From CAVXYG01 sp963706835 (lineage in GTDB: Bacteria > Actinomycetota > Actinomycetes > S36-B12 > GCA-2699445): a stretch of DNA of 64,000 nt. The position numbers and the translations under genes are program-made. Positions within the stretch are counted from its first letter, which is position 1; every line of letters starts with the position of its first letter. The stretch covers positions 62,001 to 126,000 of the forward strand of contig CAVPOB010000003.1 of the NCBI GenBank assembly GCA_963706835.1, in the 5' to 3' direction. Shown piece after piece: positions 54,258-61,967 of the stretch. The notes under the pieces were generated by a model. The model made no database searches. It had not been told where the DNA came from and saw nothing but the letters and a program-made list of their open reading frames with translations.

Positions 54258-54367
54258 CTCCAGCGATACCCGCACTGGTTGCAGATCAAGTAGGCGTTGC
54301 CGTAGGTCCAGCGCCGATCGACGTCCATGCTCCGACACGTCGGGCACATGATGGCGACGTTGCCCAT
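54254..54367 (-). CDS. 37-residue zinc-ribbon protein
   Basis: A very short gene: MGNVAIMCPTCRSM at the start, then CNQCGYRWS at the end. The two CxxC pairs, 22 residues apart (Cys8/Cys11 and Cys30/Cys33), form a single zinc-ribbon knuckle. A strong GGGGGAG site 4 bases before the ATG supports expression. Its TAG stop overlaps that of the methyltransferase. It follows the redox-flavoured operon in the same direction with a 56-base gap. It could act as a small DNA- or protein-binding accessory. Confidence 0.72.
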   Translation of the reverse strand: MGNVAIMCPTCRSMDVDRRWTYGNAYLICNQCGYRWS

Positions 54368-54423
54368 CGCTCCCCCTTTCGTTCACCGACACCGTATGCC
54401 GGGGGTCCGACGCGCAACTGGGA

Positions 54424-54822
54424 TCAGGGCAGCACGTCAGCCGGCTCGCTCTGCTGCCGCAGCGCCCGGCGCAGCGCGGCCTCGAAGTCCGCAATCGACC
54501 CGTGCATGCCTTCCAACTCCTCGGCGTCGAGGAGCACCGCAAGGCCGCCGGACGCCGTCTGACCGAGGACGACCGGCGTGCCGGTGCTCGCGGTGACGCG
54601 TGCGGCATCCGCGGCCAGCTCGTTGCGGTGCAGCAGTTGCACGTGAATGCCGAGCCGACCGATCATGGCGTCCCATTCGGGCTTGCGGCGCACCGGCGAG
54701 TGCGTGATGTCGCACAGCGAGCAGTGCGCACGGCCGAGCAGCTTGCCCAGCACATACCGTGCTTCTCCGATCGGGCCGCCGTCGGCGTGGTAGATCCCGA
54801 TGATGCGGGTCACTTCGGTCAT
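54424..54822 (-). CDS. Conserved small protein with a CSLC motif
   Basis: A 132-residue soluble protein: GIYHADGGPIGEARYVLGKLL then AHCSLCDITHSP near residue 33, and a Gly-rich VVLGQTASGGLAVLLDAEELE later. The CxxC-plus-His cluster suggests metal binding or thiol chemistry. Its start overlaps the Crp-type regulator stop by four bases. No named family is recognised with confidence. Confidence 0.75.
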   Translation of the reverse strand: MTEVTRIIGIYHADGGPIGEARYVLGKLLGRAHCSLCDITHSPVRRKPEWDAMIGRLGIHVQLLHRNELAADAARVTASTGTPVVLGQTASGGLAVLLDAEELEGMHGSIADFEAALRRALRQQSEPADVLP

Positions 54823-55532
54823 GCGTCACTCCTGGTTCGGTGTCCCCCGGTGGGCACGGACAGGCGGCCGCTGTCCGCCAGCGTCTGCAGTCGGGAGGGA
54901 TCGAGCACGACGATGCGCCCCCTGCGCAGCGCGACGAGCCGGCGTTCGGCCAGGTCGCCGAGCACCTTCGTGGCCGTCTCCCGGCTCGTGCCCACGAGGT
55001 CGGCGAGCTGTTCATGGGTCAGCCGGATGGTGGTCCCCCCGGCGGCCATCCGCGCCAGGGTGGCGGCGATCCGCTCCGGGACGGACTTCAGCACGCTGTC
55101 GCCCAGGCGCCGCTCCAGGTCGGCGACCCGCGAGCCGAGGAACTCCGCGACCCGCGTGGCGATGCGGGGGTCCGACAGCAGCAGCCGCTCCACGTCAGCG
55201 CGACTCATGAGGCACACCACGCACGGTTCGGCCGTCTCGGCGAACGTCTGCTCCAGCTTCTGGCCGAGCACCGCCATCTCCCCGAACACCTGCCCGGCCG
55301 TGATGATGGCCGTGGTCATGGTCCGACCATCGGCACCGATCTGGTAGAGCCGGATGCGACCCCGCTTCAGGATGAACAGCACCTCCACCGGGCGATCCGG
55401 CGCGTACAGCACCTGACCGGCCGGCAGTTCCTTCATGGGTGCCGCGTCGCCGATCCGGCCGACCTCTTCATCGGAGAGGTCGGCGAACAGGTCGAACTCT
55501 CGCAGGACCCATTCCCGCTCCGCCGCTGTCAC
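54819..55532 (-). CDS. Crp/Fnr-family transcriptional regulator
   Basis: A 237-residue regulator: cNMP-binding sensor domain (about residues 15-125) with VLFILKRGRIRLYQIG and GQVFGEMAVLG, a dimerisation helix and a C-terminal winged helix LTHEQLADLVGTSRETATKVLGDLAER. The N-terminal cysteine cluster of Fnr is absent. It starts at GTG with a GTGA overlap with the thioredoxin-like gene. Likely ligand: cAMP, or another small molecule or redox signal, given the neighbours. Confidence 0.9.
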   Translation of the reverse strand: MTAAEREWVLREFDLFADLSDEEVGRIGDAAPMKELPAGQVLYAPDRPVEVLFILKRGRIRLYQIGADGRTMTTAIITAGQVFGEMAVLGQKLEQTFAETAEPCVVCLMSRADVERLLLSDPRIATRVAEFLGSRVADLERRLGDSVLKSVPERIAATLARMAAGGTTIRLTHEQLADLVGTSRETATKVLGDLAERRLVALRRGRIVVLDPSRLQTLADSGRLSVPTGGHRTRSDA

Positions 55533-55783
55533 GCCGTCTCCAAAGGGAAGGCCCGGTGCAGCTGCTCCGGGGTCGGATTGCCGTAGGACACCACCGTATC
55601 GCCGCTGGTGAACATCGGCGTCCCGGCGAATCCGGGGGTGGGGGTCCAGCCCGGTGCGTCCACATCGACGATGCGGACCGAGACGTCCGGTCTGGCCGCC
55701 GCGAAATCCCCGGCCAGGGCCAGCGCCTGCCCGCAGGAGGGGCAGGACGCCGACACCAGCACGGTCATCGTGGCCATCGCCAT
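55529..55783 (-). CDS. Small thioredoxin-fold protein
   Basis: An 84-residue minimal thioredoxin/glutaredoxin-like protein: MAMATMTVLVSASCPSCGQAL with a CPSC redox motif at 14-17, then VDVDAPGWTPTPGFAGTPMFTSG, where the cis-Pro TPMF is conserved. ATG at 55777 is an alternative start. It probably exchanges disulfides with a partner. Its neighbours are a membrane protein upstream and the Crp-type regulator downstream. Confidence 0.82.
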   Translation of the reverse strand: MAMATMTVLVSASCPSCGQALALAGDFAAARPDVSVRIVDVDAPGWTPTPGFAGTPMFTSGDTVVSYGNPTPEQLHRAFPLETA

Positions 55784-55785
55784 TC

Positions 55786-56239
55786 CTACGTCTCCCGCGA
55801 TCCCCGCAGCGCGGCAACGCTCACCGCTGCCAGCACGGCTCCGAACACGAGGTGCCCGGCCAGGGACTGCCACGCCATGGCTCGACAGCTCCAGCACCGG
55901 CATGCCCAGTTGCGCGGGCATGATGAGCAGCGCGCCCAGCACCCACCAGAGGACGCCGTAGCCGAGCCCGATGGCGATGCCGGTCGCCCAGGAGTCCAAG
56001 CCGCGGACCGCGACGAGCCCGAATCCGACGCCGAGGGCCAGCGAGATGGACAGGTGGACCAACCAGCCGATCGCCACCGATTCCGAACCGACGAGCATGG
56101 CCACCATCGGCAGCATGCCGAATCCCTGCATCATCGCGCCGAAGGCGACGCCGCCGATCAGTCCCCCGGCCGCACCTGCCAGAACCCTCCCGCTCACGCC
56201 GCTGTGCACCTGCATCGCGGTTGCCGTCGTCGCCATCAC
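55786..56239 (-). CDS. Small polytopic membrane protein, one frameshift
   Basis: About 150 residues with four helices: GRVLAGAAGGLIGGVAFGAMM, MLVGSESVAIGWLVHLSISLAL, GIAIGLGYGVLWWVLGALLIMP, then, after a shift near 55877, MAWQSLAGHLVFGAVLAAVSVAALRG with stop TAG at 55786-55788. One extra C in agcc explains the shift. Glycine-rich helices suggest a channel or scaffold. First gene of the four-gene minus-strand operon with thioredoxin, Crp and CSLC proteins. Function unknown. Confidence 0.75.
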
Positions 56240-56334
56240 TGCCTCCCGTCCGCCCCGGCCATCGGGGCTGCTGCCAACCTAGGAGCAGCGCCGATGGCGC
56301 TTCCGTGATCGCGCCCACACACCGTCGCCGAGGT

Positions 56335-57372
56335 TCAGCCGGCGAAGGCACGAAGCGCAGCGCCGACCGACCCGTGCTCGATGATCGCCAGCGCCGCATC
56401 GACATCGGTCGCAGCGTGACCGGCCGACAACTGCTGCCGCAGCAGCGCGACATTGCGGCGCCCCGGGGGCCGCGGCGGATAGGCCAGCCGAGTGGTCGCC
56501 GGTCCGGTCAGATCCGCCGCCCGGATGGGCAGGCCATGGTCCAGCCACTCCAACAGCAGCAGCGCCGCGCTCGCGCGCGTAATGGCCCAGTGCTCGGCCA
56601 AGTGCTGCACGTCTTCGGGCCGCCGATCCGCCGCGATCAGACCCTCGATGGCGCGCACCGGCAGCCCGAGCGACAGCCACGCCTTGCGCGCCCTCGGATC
56701 GCGGCGGTCAGCCGCTGTGTAGGTCCAGGCCAACCATTCCGCGGTGGCCGGTGCGCACGGACCGGCCGACAGCATCTCCCGCAGCCAGGGCAACGATGGC
56801 TTGTGCTGCAGGACGGCGAGGTAGAAGCCAGGCCCCAGCGGCTCGTCGAGCCCGCATACCCGAGAGATCCGTGCGACCTCCGAGGCCGCGATGCCGCAGG
56901 CCCAGGCCGCATCCCACGCCTCCCCGAGCGGACGCGGCGGATCGGTGGTCGGCAGCACCTGGGTCAGTGCGCGCAGCAACTCCTGATCGACGCCCCGAAC
57001 GGTCGCCAGGTGTGCTGCTGAGCGCGCGTGGTCAGCGCCGGCGACGGGGGTCTCATAGCCTCCTCGCGGACAGCACGCGGCCCGCTCCCGGGGCTGCCAG
57101 CGGCGGCCCGAATCGCGGGACACGATCGGGGGCGGCACAGCGCGCTGCTGCAGGAGCAGCCACTCCTGCAGCACCGGCACCACGCGGTCGACCAGCTCCA
57201 CACAACTGAGGTAGCCGCCGAGGGCCACTGCGAGGCGTTCGGCCGGCAGGTCGTGGGGCGTCTCGATCGCGCCGTCCGGATGCAGGGCGATCGCGTGCTC
57301 GGCGCCGGCTGCGCGGGGGTCGGGATCAGTGCGGCACGTGACGGTCAGGTGGACCGCTCCGCTCCCGGTCAC
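56335..57372 (-). CDS. Unknown protein, third gene of the MoxR-VWA operon
   Basis: A 345-residue soluble protein starting at GTG, overlapping the VWA stop by four bases. The N-terminal part is hydrophobic-charged mixed (ALGGYLSCVELVDRVVPVLQEWLLLQQRAVPPP), and the C-terminal two thirds is helical with Trp-rich segments (EAWDAAWACGIAASEVARISRVCGLD, AEWLAWTYTAADRRDPRARKAWLSLG). There is no catalytic or nucleic-acid motif that can be recognised. It is likely the target or adaptor of the ATPase-VWA pair (inference). Confidence 0.75.
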   Translation of the reverse strand: MTGSGAVHLTVTCRTDPDPRAAGAEHAIALHPDGAIETPHDLPAERLAVALGGYLSCVELVDRVVPVLQEWLLLQQRAVPPPIVSRDSGRRWQPRERAACCPRGGYETPVAGADHARSAAHLATVRGVDQELLRALTQVLPTTDPPRPLGEAWDAAWACGIAASEVARISRVCGLDEPLGPGFYLAVLQHKPSLPWLREMLSAGPCAPATAEWLAWTYTAADRRDPRARKAWLSLGLPVRAIEGLIAADRRPEDVQHLAEHWAITRASAALLLLEWLDHGLPIRAADLTGPATTRLAYPPRPPGRRNVALLRQQLSAGHAATDVDAALAIIEHGSVGAALRAFAG

Positions 57373-58619
57373 GCCGCGTTCACCACTTCGACGCGCTGCG
57401 CCCAGCGGGGCGTGACTGGCAGGTCCTCGCGGTCGCGGCCGAGCACGCCGACGATCACGGGCACATCCGGCGGCGTGCTCGGCCAGGGCGTGTAGCCGTC
57501 CGTCAACACGATGATCAGATGCGGGCGCGGCGTCGTGCGCCGAGCAGCGGCCAGTCCTTGGCGCAGGTCAGTGCCACCGCCCCCCGAAAGGGGCAACGAA
57601 TGGATATCGCGAATCCGGGCACTGGTCTGCACTGCGGCATCGACCGCGAACGTCGTCACCGAACCGCCGGGCACTGCAAGGGAGCGCAGGACGGCGTCAA
57701 CCTCGCCGAGTGCCTGTCCGAGCATATGGTCGTCCACGCTGGCGGACGTATCGATGATGATGGCCACCGCGGGTACCGGTCGGCGATATGCCGGCAGCAC
57801 CACCCCGGGCACGGCAGCCTGGCGCCGAGAGATGCGCGAGTAGGTGCTGTCGGTGCGGCCATGGGCCCAACTCAGCCCCCGCCGCACCGCCGCGTTCAGC
57901 ACCTGCTGCCACGGAACCACCGGGTCGAGGATCGCAGCCACCCAGCGGTCCCATCGGCCAGGCGTGACGCCCACGGCGCGGCAATAGTCGCCGAAGGCAG
58001 TTGCGGTCTGGATCCGCAGCGTCCGCGCCACCTGCTCATCCACTGCGGGCACCACCGACCCGCTCGGCACCTCGTACCGCCGCGCCAGTGAGTCGCAGGC
58101 CGACCCGCACGAGTCCTCGATCCCCCCAGGTCCCTCCTCGACGGCCCCATCCTCACCCTGCGCCGCCTGCTCGGGCAGCCCGGAGAGCATCGCGAAGTAC
58201 TCCTCAGCCGAGCGGTCCCCGGGCAGCCGCAGGCGGTGCGGGCTTGGCAGCGCCTCGTCGGTCCAGGGCACGACTTGCGCCACGGTGAGGTCGGCCGCGG
58301 TGCGCCATGCCGGCGCCGTGGCACGCCGGATCTGCATCGAGGCGGCTCGGCCGGCATGGTCGGCCAGCAGATGCCACGTCTGATGCACGATCGCTCGGGC
58401 GACCTCGGGGACAGGGGCGGTGAGCAGCCATGCCGGGTTGACGTACAGCCGCCACCTCGGATCGCACGCCATCGCGGCGACCGCATTCGTGGGCACGGTG
58501 ACCAGGGAGTACAGGGCCGTCGCCAAGTATGGCAAGTCACCCGCCGCGGGGCTGATGGCCCACAGCTTCGCCGCGGCCAGGCGATCTGCGTGGTGGGCGG
58601 TCCACTGCGTCCCACTCAT
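57369..58619 (-). CDS. VWA-domain protein with a DUF2201-type N-terminal domain
   Basis: A 416-residue protein. The N-terminal domain (about 20-180) resembles the putative metallopeptidase DUF2201 but its zinc motif HExxH reads HQTWH at 79-83 with a later D87 and H88, so the catalytic Glu is replaced by Gln. The C-terminal half is a von Willebrand A domain with a MIDAS site, IIDTSAS (D290, S292, S294), and a GGGGTD metal-adhesion loop. MoxR ATPases act on VWA partners; here the two genes overlap by four bases. It starts MSGTQWTAHHADRL; the extension upstream is rejected. Confidence 0.87.
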   Translation of the reverse strand: MSGTQWTAHHADRLAAAKLWAISPAAGDLPYLATALYSLVTVPTNAVAAMACDPRWRLYVNPAWLLTAPVPEVARAIVHQTWHLLADHAGRAASMQIRRATAPAWRTAADLTVAQVVPWTDEALPSPHRLRLPGDRSAEEYFAMLSGLPEQAAQGEDGAVEEGPGGIEDSCGSACDSLARRYEVPSGSVVPAVDEQVARTLRIQTATAFGDYCRAVGVTPGRWDRWVAAILDPVVPWQQVLNAAVRRGLSWAHGRTDSTYSRISRRQAAVPGVVLPAYRRPVPAVAIIIDTSASVDDHMLGQALGEVDAVLRSLAVPGGSVTTFAVDAAVQTSARIRDIHSLPLSGGGGTDLRQGLAAARRTTPRPHLIIVLTDGYTPWPSTPPDVPVIVGVLGRDREDLPVTPRWAQRVEVVNAA

Positions 58620-59728
58620 GGCACCAGCCCGGCCAACTGCAGCGCCGGGGCGAACACGCCGATGTCCGGAAGGGCGGCGCCCGGCGGCCGTCGGCCCGGC
58701 CGCAGCAGCGCCCGGACCACCGGGACCGCGCTGTCCACGCCGCACTCCTCGGCCGCGTTCACGCACACCGCCATCGCCGCGCTCCAGCGGTGCGCGTCAT
58801 CGTCACCGACGACCCCCAGCACTCCCTGCAGCGCGACATAGACGCGGTCCGGCCGCAGGCCCTTCAGCAGTGGACCGCTGGGGTCGGCCAGCAGGTCCTC
58901 CGGGTCTGGCAGGTCCAGAGCCGCCGCCCACGCGAGGAACTCATGACCGACTGGCGGTCCCACTGCGCCGTAGACGAGCAGCCGTCGCGCGTCCGCGGAC
59001 AGCGCAGCGGCATCGGCCACGGCAAGCAGTCGAGCCACCATGTCCCAGGTCCGCGGAGTCGGGAACGCCCTCCCGCGGCCGGCGGCATCGCGGGGAATGG
59101 CCGACAACTGGCCGGCCCTGGCCTTCAGGAACCCGGCCACCGCTGCCCGCTGCCGCGCCACAAGCCGTTCGTAGTCAGCCGGAAGCTCCGGCACCCGCAT
59201 CGCCGGCCAGTCGCCGCCGACCAGGGACTCGGTGAACACGTCCAGCGGCATGCTCCAGTCGAGATGGACGAATCGGTTGGCAGTCGGTGCCGCCAGTTCC
59301 CATCCGGATGCCGCCACATCGGCGGGGTTGGCCGCCGCCCCGAAGGCGACGCGGTCCGGCAGCTGCAGCGCCCCCACCTGGGCGTGGGTCAGAGGGCGCA
59401 GCGCAGCGGCCTGCACCGCCGGCGATGCCGTCGTCCACTCGTCGAAGAAGACGATCGATGGGCCCGGTTCGGCGGCGACTCGCTGCGCCCAGCCGGGCGG
59501 CGCGAGCCGCACCGACTCCCCCGCCACGATCGGCAGGCCCGCGAAGTCCGACGGCTCGTAGTGCGAGCAGATCAGCGTCTCGACATGCCACCCGGATTCC
59601 GCTGCGGATTCCACCACGGCGGTCTTGCCGGCGCCCGGCTCGCCCCACAGCAGGAACGGGATCCGCGCGGCGACGCATGCGCCCATCGCAGCCAACGTTG
59701 CCTCGTACGCTTCTCGATTCGCTGCCAT
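58616..59728 (-). CDS. MoxR-type AAA+ ATPase
   Basis: A 370-residue ATPase of the MoxR clade. Walker A GEPGAGKT is at residues 29-36, Walker B IVFFDEW near 92-98 (D96, E97), a sensor-1-like AAANPADVAASG near 139, and a lid helix region. A GAGGAGGG site precedes ATG at 59728. MoxR ATPases act as chaperones for VWA-domain partners and metal-cofactor or complex assembly. First gene of a three-gene operon. The 286 bases upstream (59729-60014) show no gene. Confidence 0.88.
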   Translation of the reverse strand: MAANREAYEATLAAMGACVAARIPFLLWGEPGAGKTAVVESAAESGWHVETLICSHYEPSDFAGLPIVAGESVRLAPPGWAQRVAAEPGPSIVFFDEWTTASPAVQAAALRPLTHAQVGALQLPDRVAFGAAANPADVAASGWELAAPTANRFVHLDWSMPLDVFTESLVGGDWPAMRVPELPADYERLVARQRAAVAGFLKARAGQLSAIPRDAAGRGRAFPTPRTWDMVARLLAVADAAALSADARRLLVYGAVGPPVGHEFLAWAAALDLPDPEDLLADPSGPLLKGLRPDRVYVALQGVLGVVGDDDAHRWSAAMAVCVNAAEECGVDSAVPVVRALLRPGRRPPGAALPDIGVFAPALQLAGLVP

Positions 59729-60014
59729 CGCGCCCTCCTCGCAGGTCCGGTGGCGACAGCATCGAACACGGGTGCGACACGCATGGCCCGCCATGCGGGG
59801 CCGATCTGCCGATGGGCGGCCCCGGCGCGATGCAGGTCCGGGTGACGTGCAGGCGGGGCAGCGCTCATTGCCCCGGCGGGACGCTCCGGCGTTCCCCGCG
59901 CGTCGGCCCTCGGCCCTGCGTGGCTGGTTGACCGCCCCCCGCCAACCCGCCCAGCCTCCGATGCAGCACACGGTCTCGCGGGCCGTCAGCGCCCAACATC
60001 CACCTGGAGGGTCG

Positions 60015-60180
60015 ATGGCGTCACCGGAGGGCTCATGGGCACCTGGAGCAGTCGTCAGCCGACCCCGCATGGCGGGCTACGCCATCGGATCCGCCGGCAC
60101 CGGGATCTTCACGACCGTGCCCGGTCTGATCCTGCTGTTCTACCTGACCGACGTGCTCGGCGTGGCGGCCGCGACGGCCG
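60015..60180 (+). pseudogene. N-terminal fragment of an MFS/GPH-type sugar transporter, 3' end missing
   Basis: A GGAGGG site precedes ATG; the frame MASPEGSWAPGAVVSRPRMAGYAIGSAG... reads into TVPGLILLFYLTDVLGVAAATAG, the first transmembrane helix of a glycoside-pentoside-hexuronide type major facilitator. After about residue 55 the similarity ends abruptly at the joint with the inverted PLP-decarboxylase fragment. Helices 2-12 (about 1.1 kb) are missing. Confidence 0.75.
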
Positions 60181-60183
60181 GCG

Positions 60184-60468
60184 CCGCTCCCGCTGCCCAG
60201 CAGTTGCAGCGCCGCGGCCACCAGATCGTTCTCCACCGCCGCGAAGCTCGGGAACGCGGTCGGATCCAATCCGTTGACGTGCTCGGACAGCGCGAAGGCC
60301 CGCCGTCCGAACTCGTCGAGGTCATCACGTCCGGAGTCGTAGACGTATGACGTCGTCCGTCCGCCCTTCGTCGGTACATCGTGCTCGCGCAATCCAGCCA
60401 AGGTCTTGCAGGATGAGCGCTTCCGGCAGCGGATGCTCCGGCAGGGCTGGGGGCATTCCTGTCGTCAT
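60184..60468 (-). pseudogene. N-terminal fragment of a PLP-dependent decarboxylase/lyase, 3' end missing
   Basis: Starts MTTGMPPALPEHPLPEALILQDL at 60468; after a one-base insertion near 60398 it continues LREHDVPTKGGRTTSYVYDSG and NGLDPTAFPSFAAVENDLVAAALQLLG, the N-terminal region of sphingosine-1-phosphate-lyase/aspartate-decarboxylase-like PLP enzymes. The PLP-binding lysine and most of the fold are missing. Similarity stops at the same point as the opposing transporter fragment. Confidence 0.75.
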
Positions 60469-60599
60469 GCACGCATCCTTTGCGCCTCCAGCACCGGGCC
60501 GCCAGGGTGTCGGCCGCGCACTCTGCACTCCTGGCCGATCGAGCTCGGCGCTGGGAAGGCCGCTGGTGCCCGCTCGACGCCTCGACCTCGACGTCTTCG

Positions 60600-61647
60600 C
60601 TACCCCTCGTCGCCGATCAACTGCCGCACTCGTGGTACGACCTCGGTGGCGTACAACTCGATCGAGTGCATGAGCGTATGGTGCGGAAGCGTGCCGTTGG
60701 AATACTTCAAGTCAAAGCGCTGCGCCCCCAGCCGACTGAGCGTGGCGGCGATCTTGCGGGCGACCCGCTCCGGCGAGCCGGCATAGACCGAGCCGTGCTC
60801 CACTTCGGCCAGGAAGCCTTCGTAGGTCGGCGGCGCCCAACCGCGTTCCCGGCCGATCCGCCCGACCATCGCCGCATAGGGCGGCCACAGCTCATCGATG
60901 GCCTGCTCATCGGTGTCGGCGACGTGGCCCGGGGAATGAATCGACACCGGCAGCGGCTCGTGGCCGAAATTCGCGCAGCGCCTGCCGGTAGAGCTCGGTG
61001 ATCGGGCCGAAGCGGGAAGGTCCACCACCGATGATGGCCAGTGCCATCGGCGCTTGGAGCCGGGCCGCGCGCACTGCCGACTCCGGGGTGCCCCCGACCC
61101 CGACGCGCAACGGGATGCGGCCGCGCTCGGTCTTCGGGTAGACCTGCTGGGCGGTGAGCGGAGGCCGGGTGCTGCCCGACCAGGTCACCGGCCCCTCGTG
61201 CAGCAGCTCGGCCAGCAGTTGCAGCTTCTCCTCGAAGAGGATGTCGTAGTCCTCCAGCGCGTAGCCGAACAGTTGGAAGGACTCGGTGAACGAGCCGCGC
61301 CCCGCCGTGATCTCGGCGCGGCCGCCCGACACCGCGTCCAGGGTCGCGAACCGCTCGTACACCCGCACCGGATCGTCGCTGGACAGCACCGTGACTGCCG
61401 AGCCCAGGGTGATGCGCTCGGTTCGGGTGGCGATGGCGGCCAGCACCACATCGGGCGAGGAGATGGCGAAGTCGTCGCGGTGGTGCTCACCGACGCTGAA
61501 ATGGTCCACCCCGAGGGAATCGGCCAGCATCGCCTGCTTGACCACATTACGGATGACCTGCCCTGCGGGCTCACCCGCGCCGGTCTCATCGACGGTCATG
61601 TCGCCGAAGGTGTCCAAGCCGAATCCGATGTGATCAGAAGCGCTCAT
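60600..61647 (-). CDS. LLM-class flavin-dependent oxidoreductase (luciferase-like), one frameshift
   Basis: A 348-residue enzyme after correction. It starts MSASDHIGFGLDTFGDMTVDE after an AAGGAGG site. The F420/FMN-binding TIM-barrel features include FSVGEHHRDDFAISSP, TVLSSDDPVRVYERFATLD and RGSFTESFQLFGY. After YRQALREF the frame shifts near 60970 (extra T in a ttt run) and resumes GHEPLPVSIHSPGHVADTDEQ through VYAGSPERVARKI to the stop. The substrate is unknown; relatives are monooxygenases or F420-dependent reductases. Confidence 0.88.
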
Positions 61648-61817
61648 GCTGGCCTCCTTCAATGGATGCAGCCTAGCGAGATGGTGACGGGCCTGCCGGT
61701 TGCGGGCGCTGGGCCGGCTGGGCTGGTGGACCGCGGGAGAATCCCGGCGCTCCCGTCGCGGCTGCCGGCGCCAGCTTCACTGAGGGTGACGGCGCACGGC
61801 GACAGTCATGATCTTGT

Positions 61818-61905
61818 ACGCAAACCTCCGTTCCGCGGCCTGACCGGAGGCGCTGAGCGGCGGTTTGCGTTTGCCTCCGGCCTACCTCCGGATCCGACCG
61901 CTCAG
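61818..61905 (+). promoter_or_regulatory. Structured leader upstream of hrpA
   Basis: Interleaved inverted repeats: acgcaaacc (61818-61826) with ggtttgcgt (61862-61870); ctgagcgg (61853-61860) with ccgctcag (61898-61905); and ccggagg (61844-61850) with cctccgg (61874-61880). The first two stems cross, so they are either mutually exclusive or a pseudoknot. They lie 60-150 bases before the hrpA start in the divergent region 61648-61967. Possible attenuator or 5'-UTR element. Confidence 0.45.
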
Positions 61906-61967
61906 GGCATCACGCACCGTGACTGTTGCTGTGCCACCCTGGCGATGTGGGCGGTGAAGGCGAGGGG

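Noticed and set aside
60033..60401. Complete small gene on the minus strand
   Set aside because: Its recognisable part is only the N-terminal end of a much larger PLP enzyme and the remainder is antisense to the transporter fragment.
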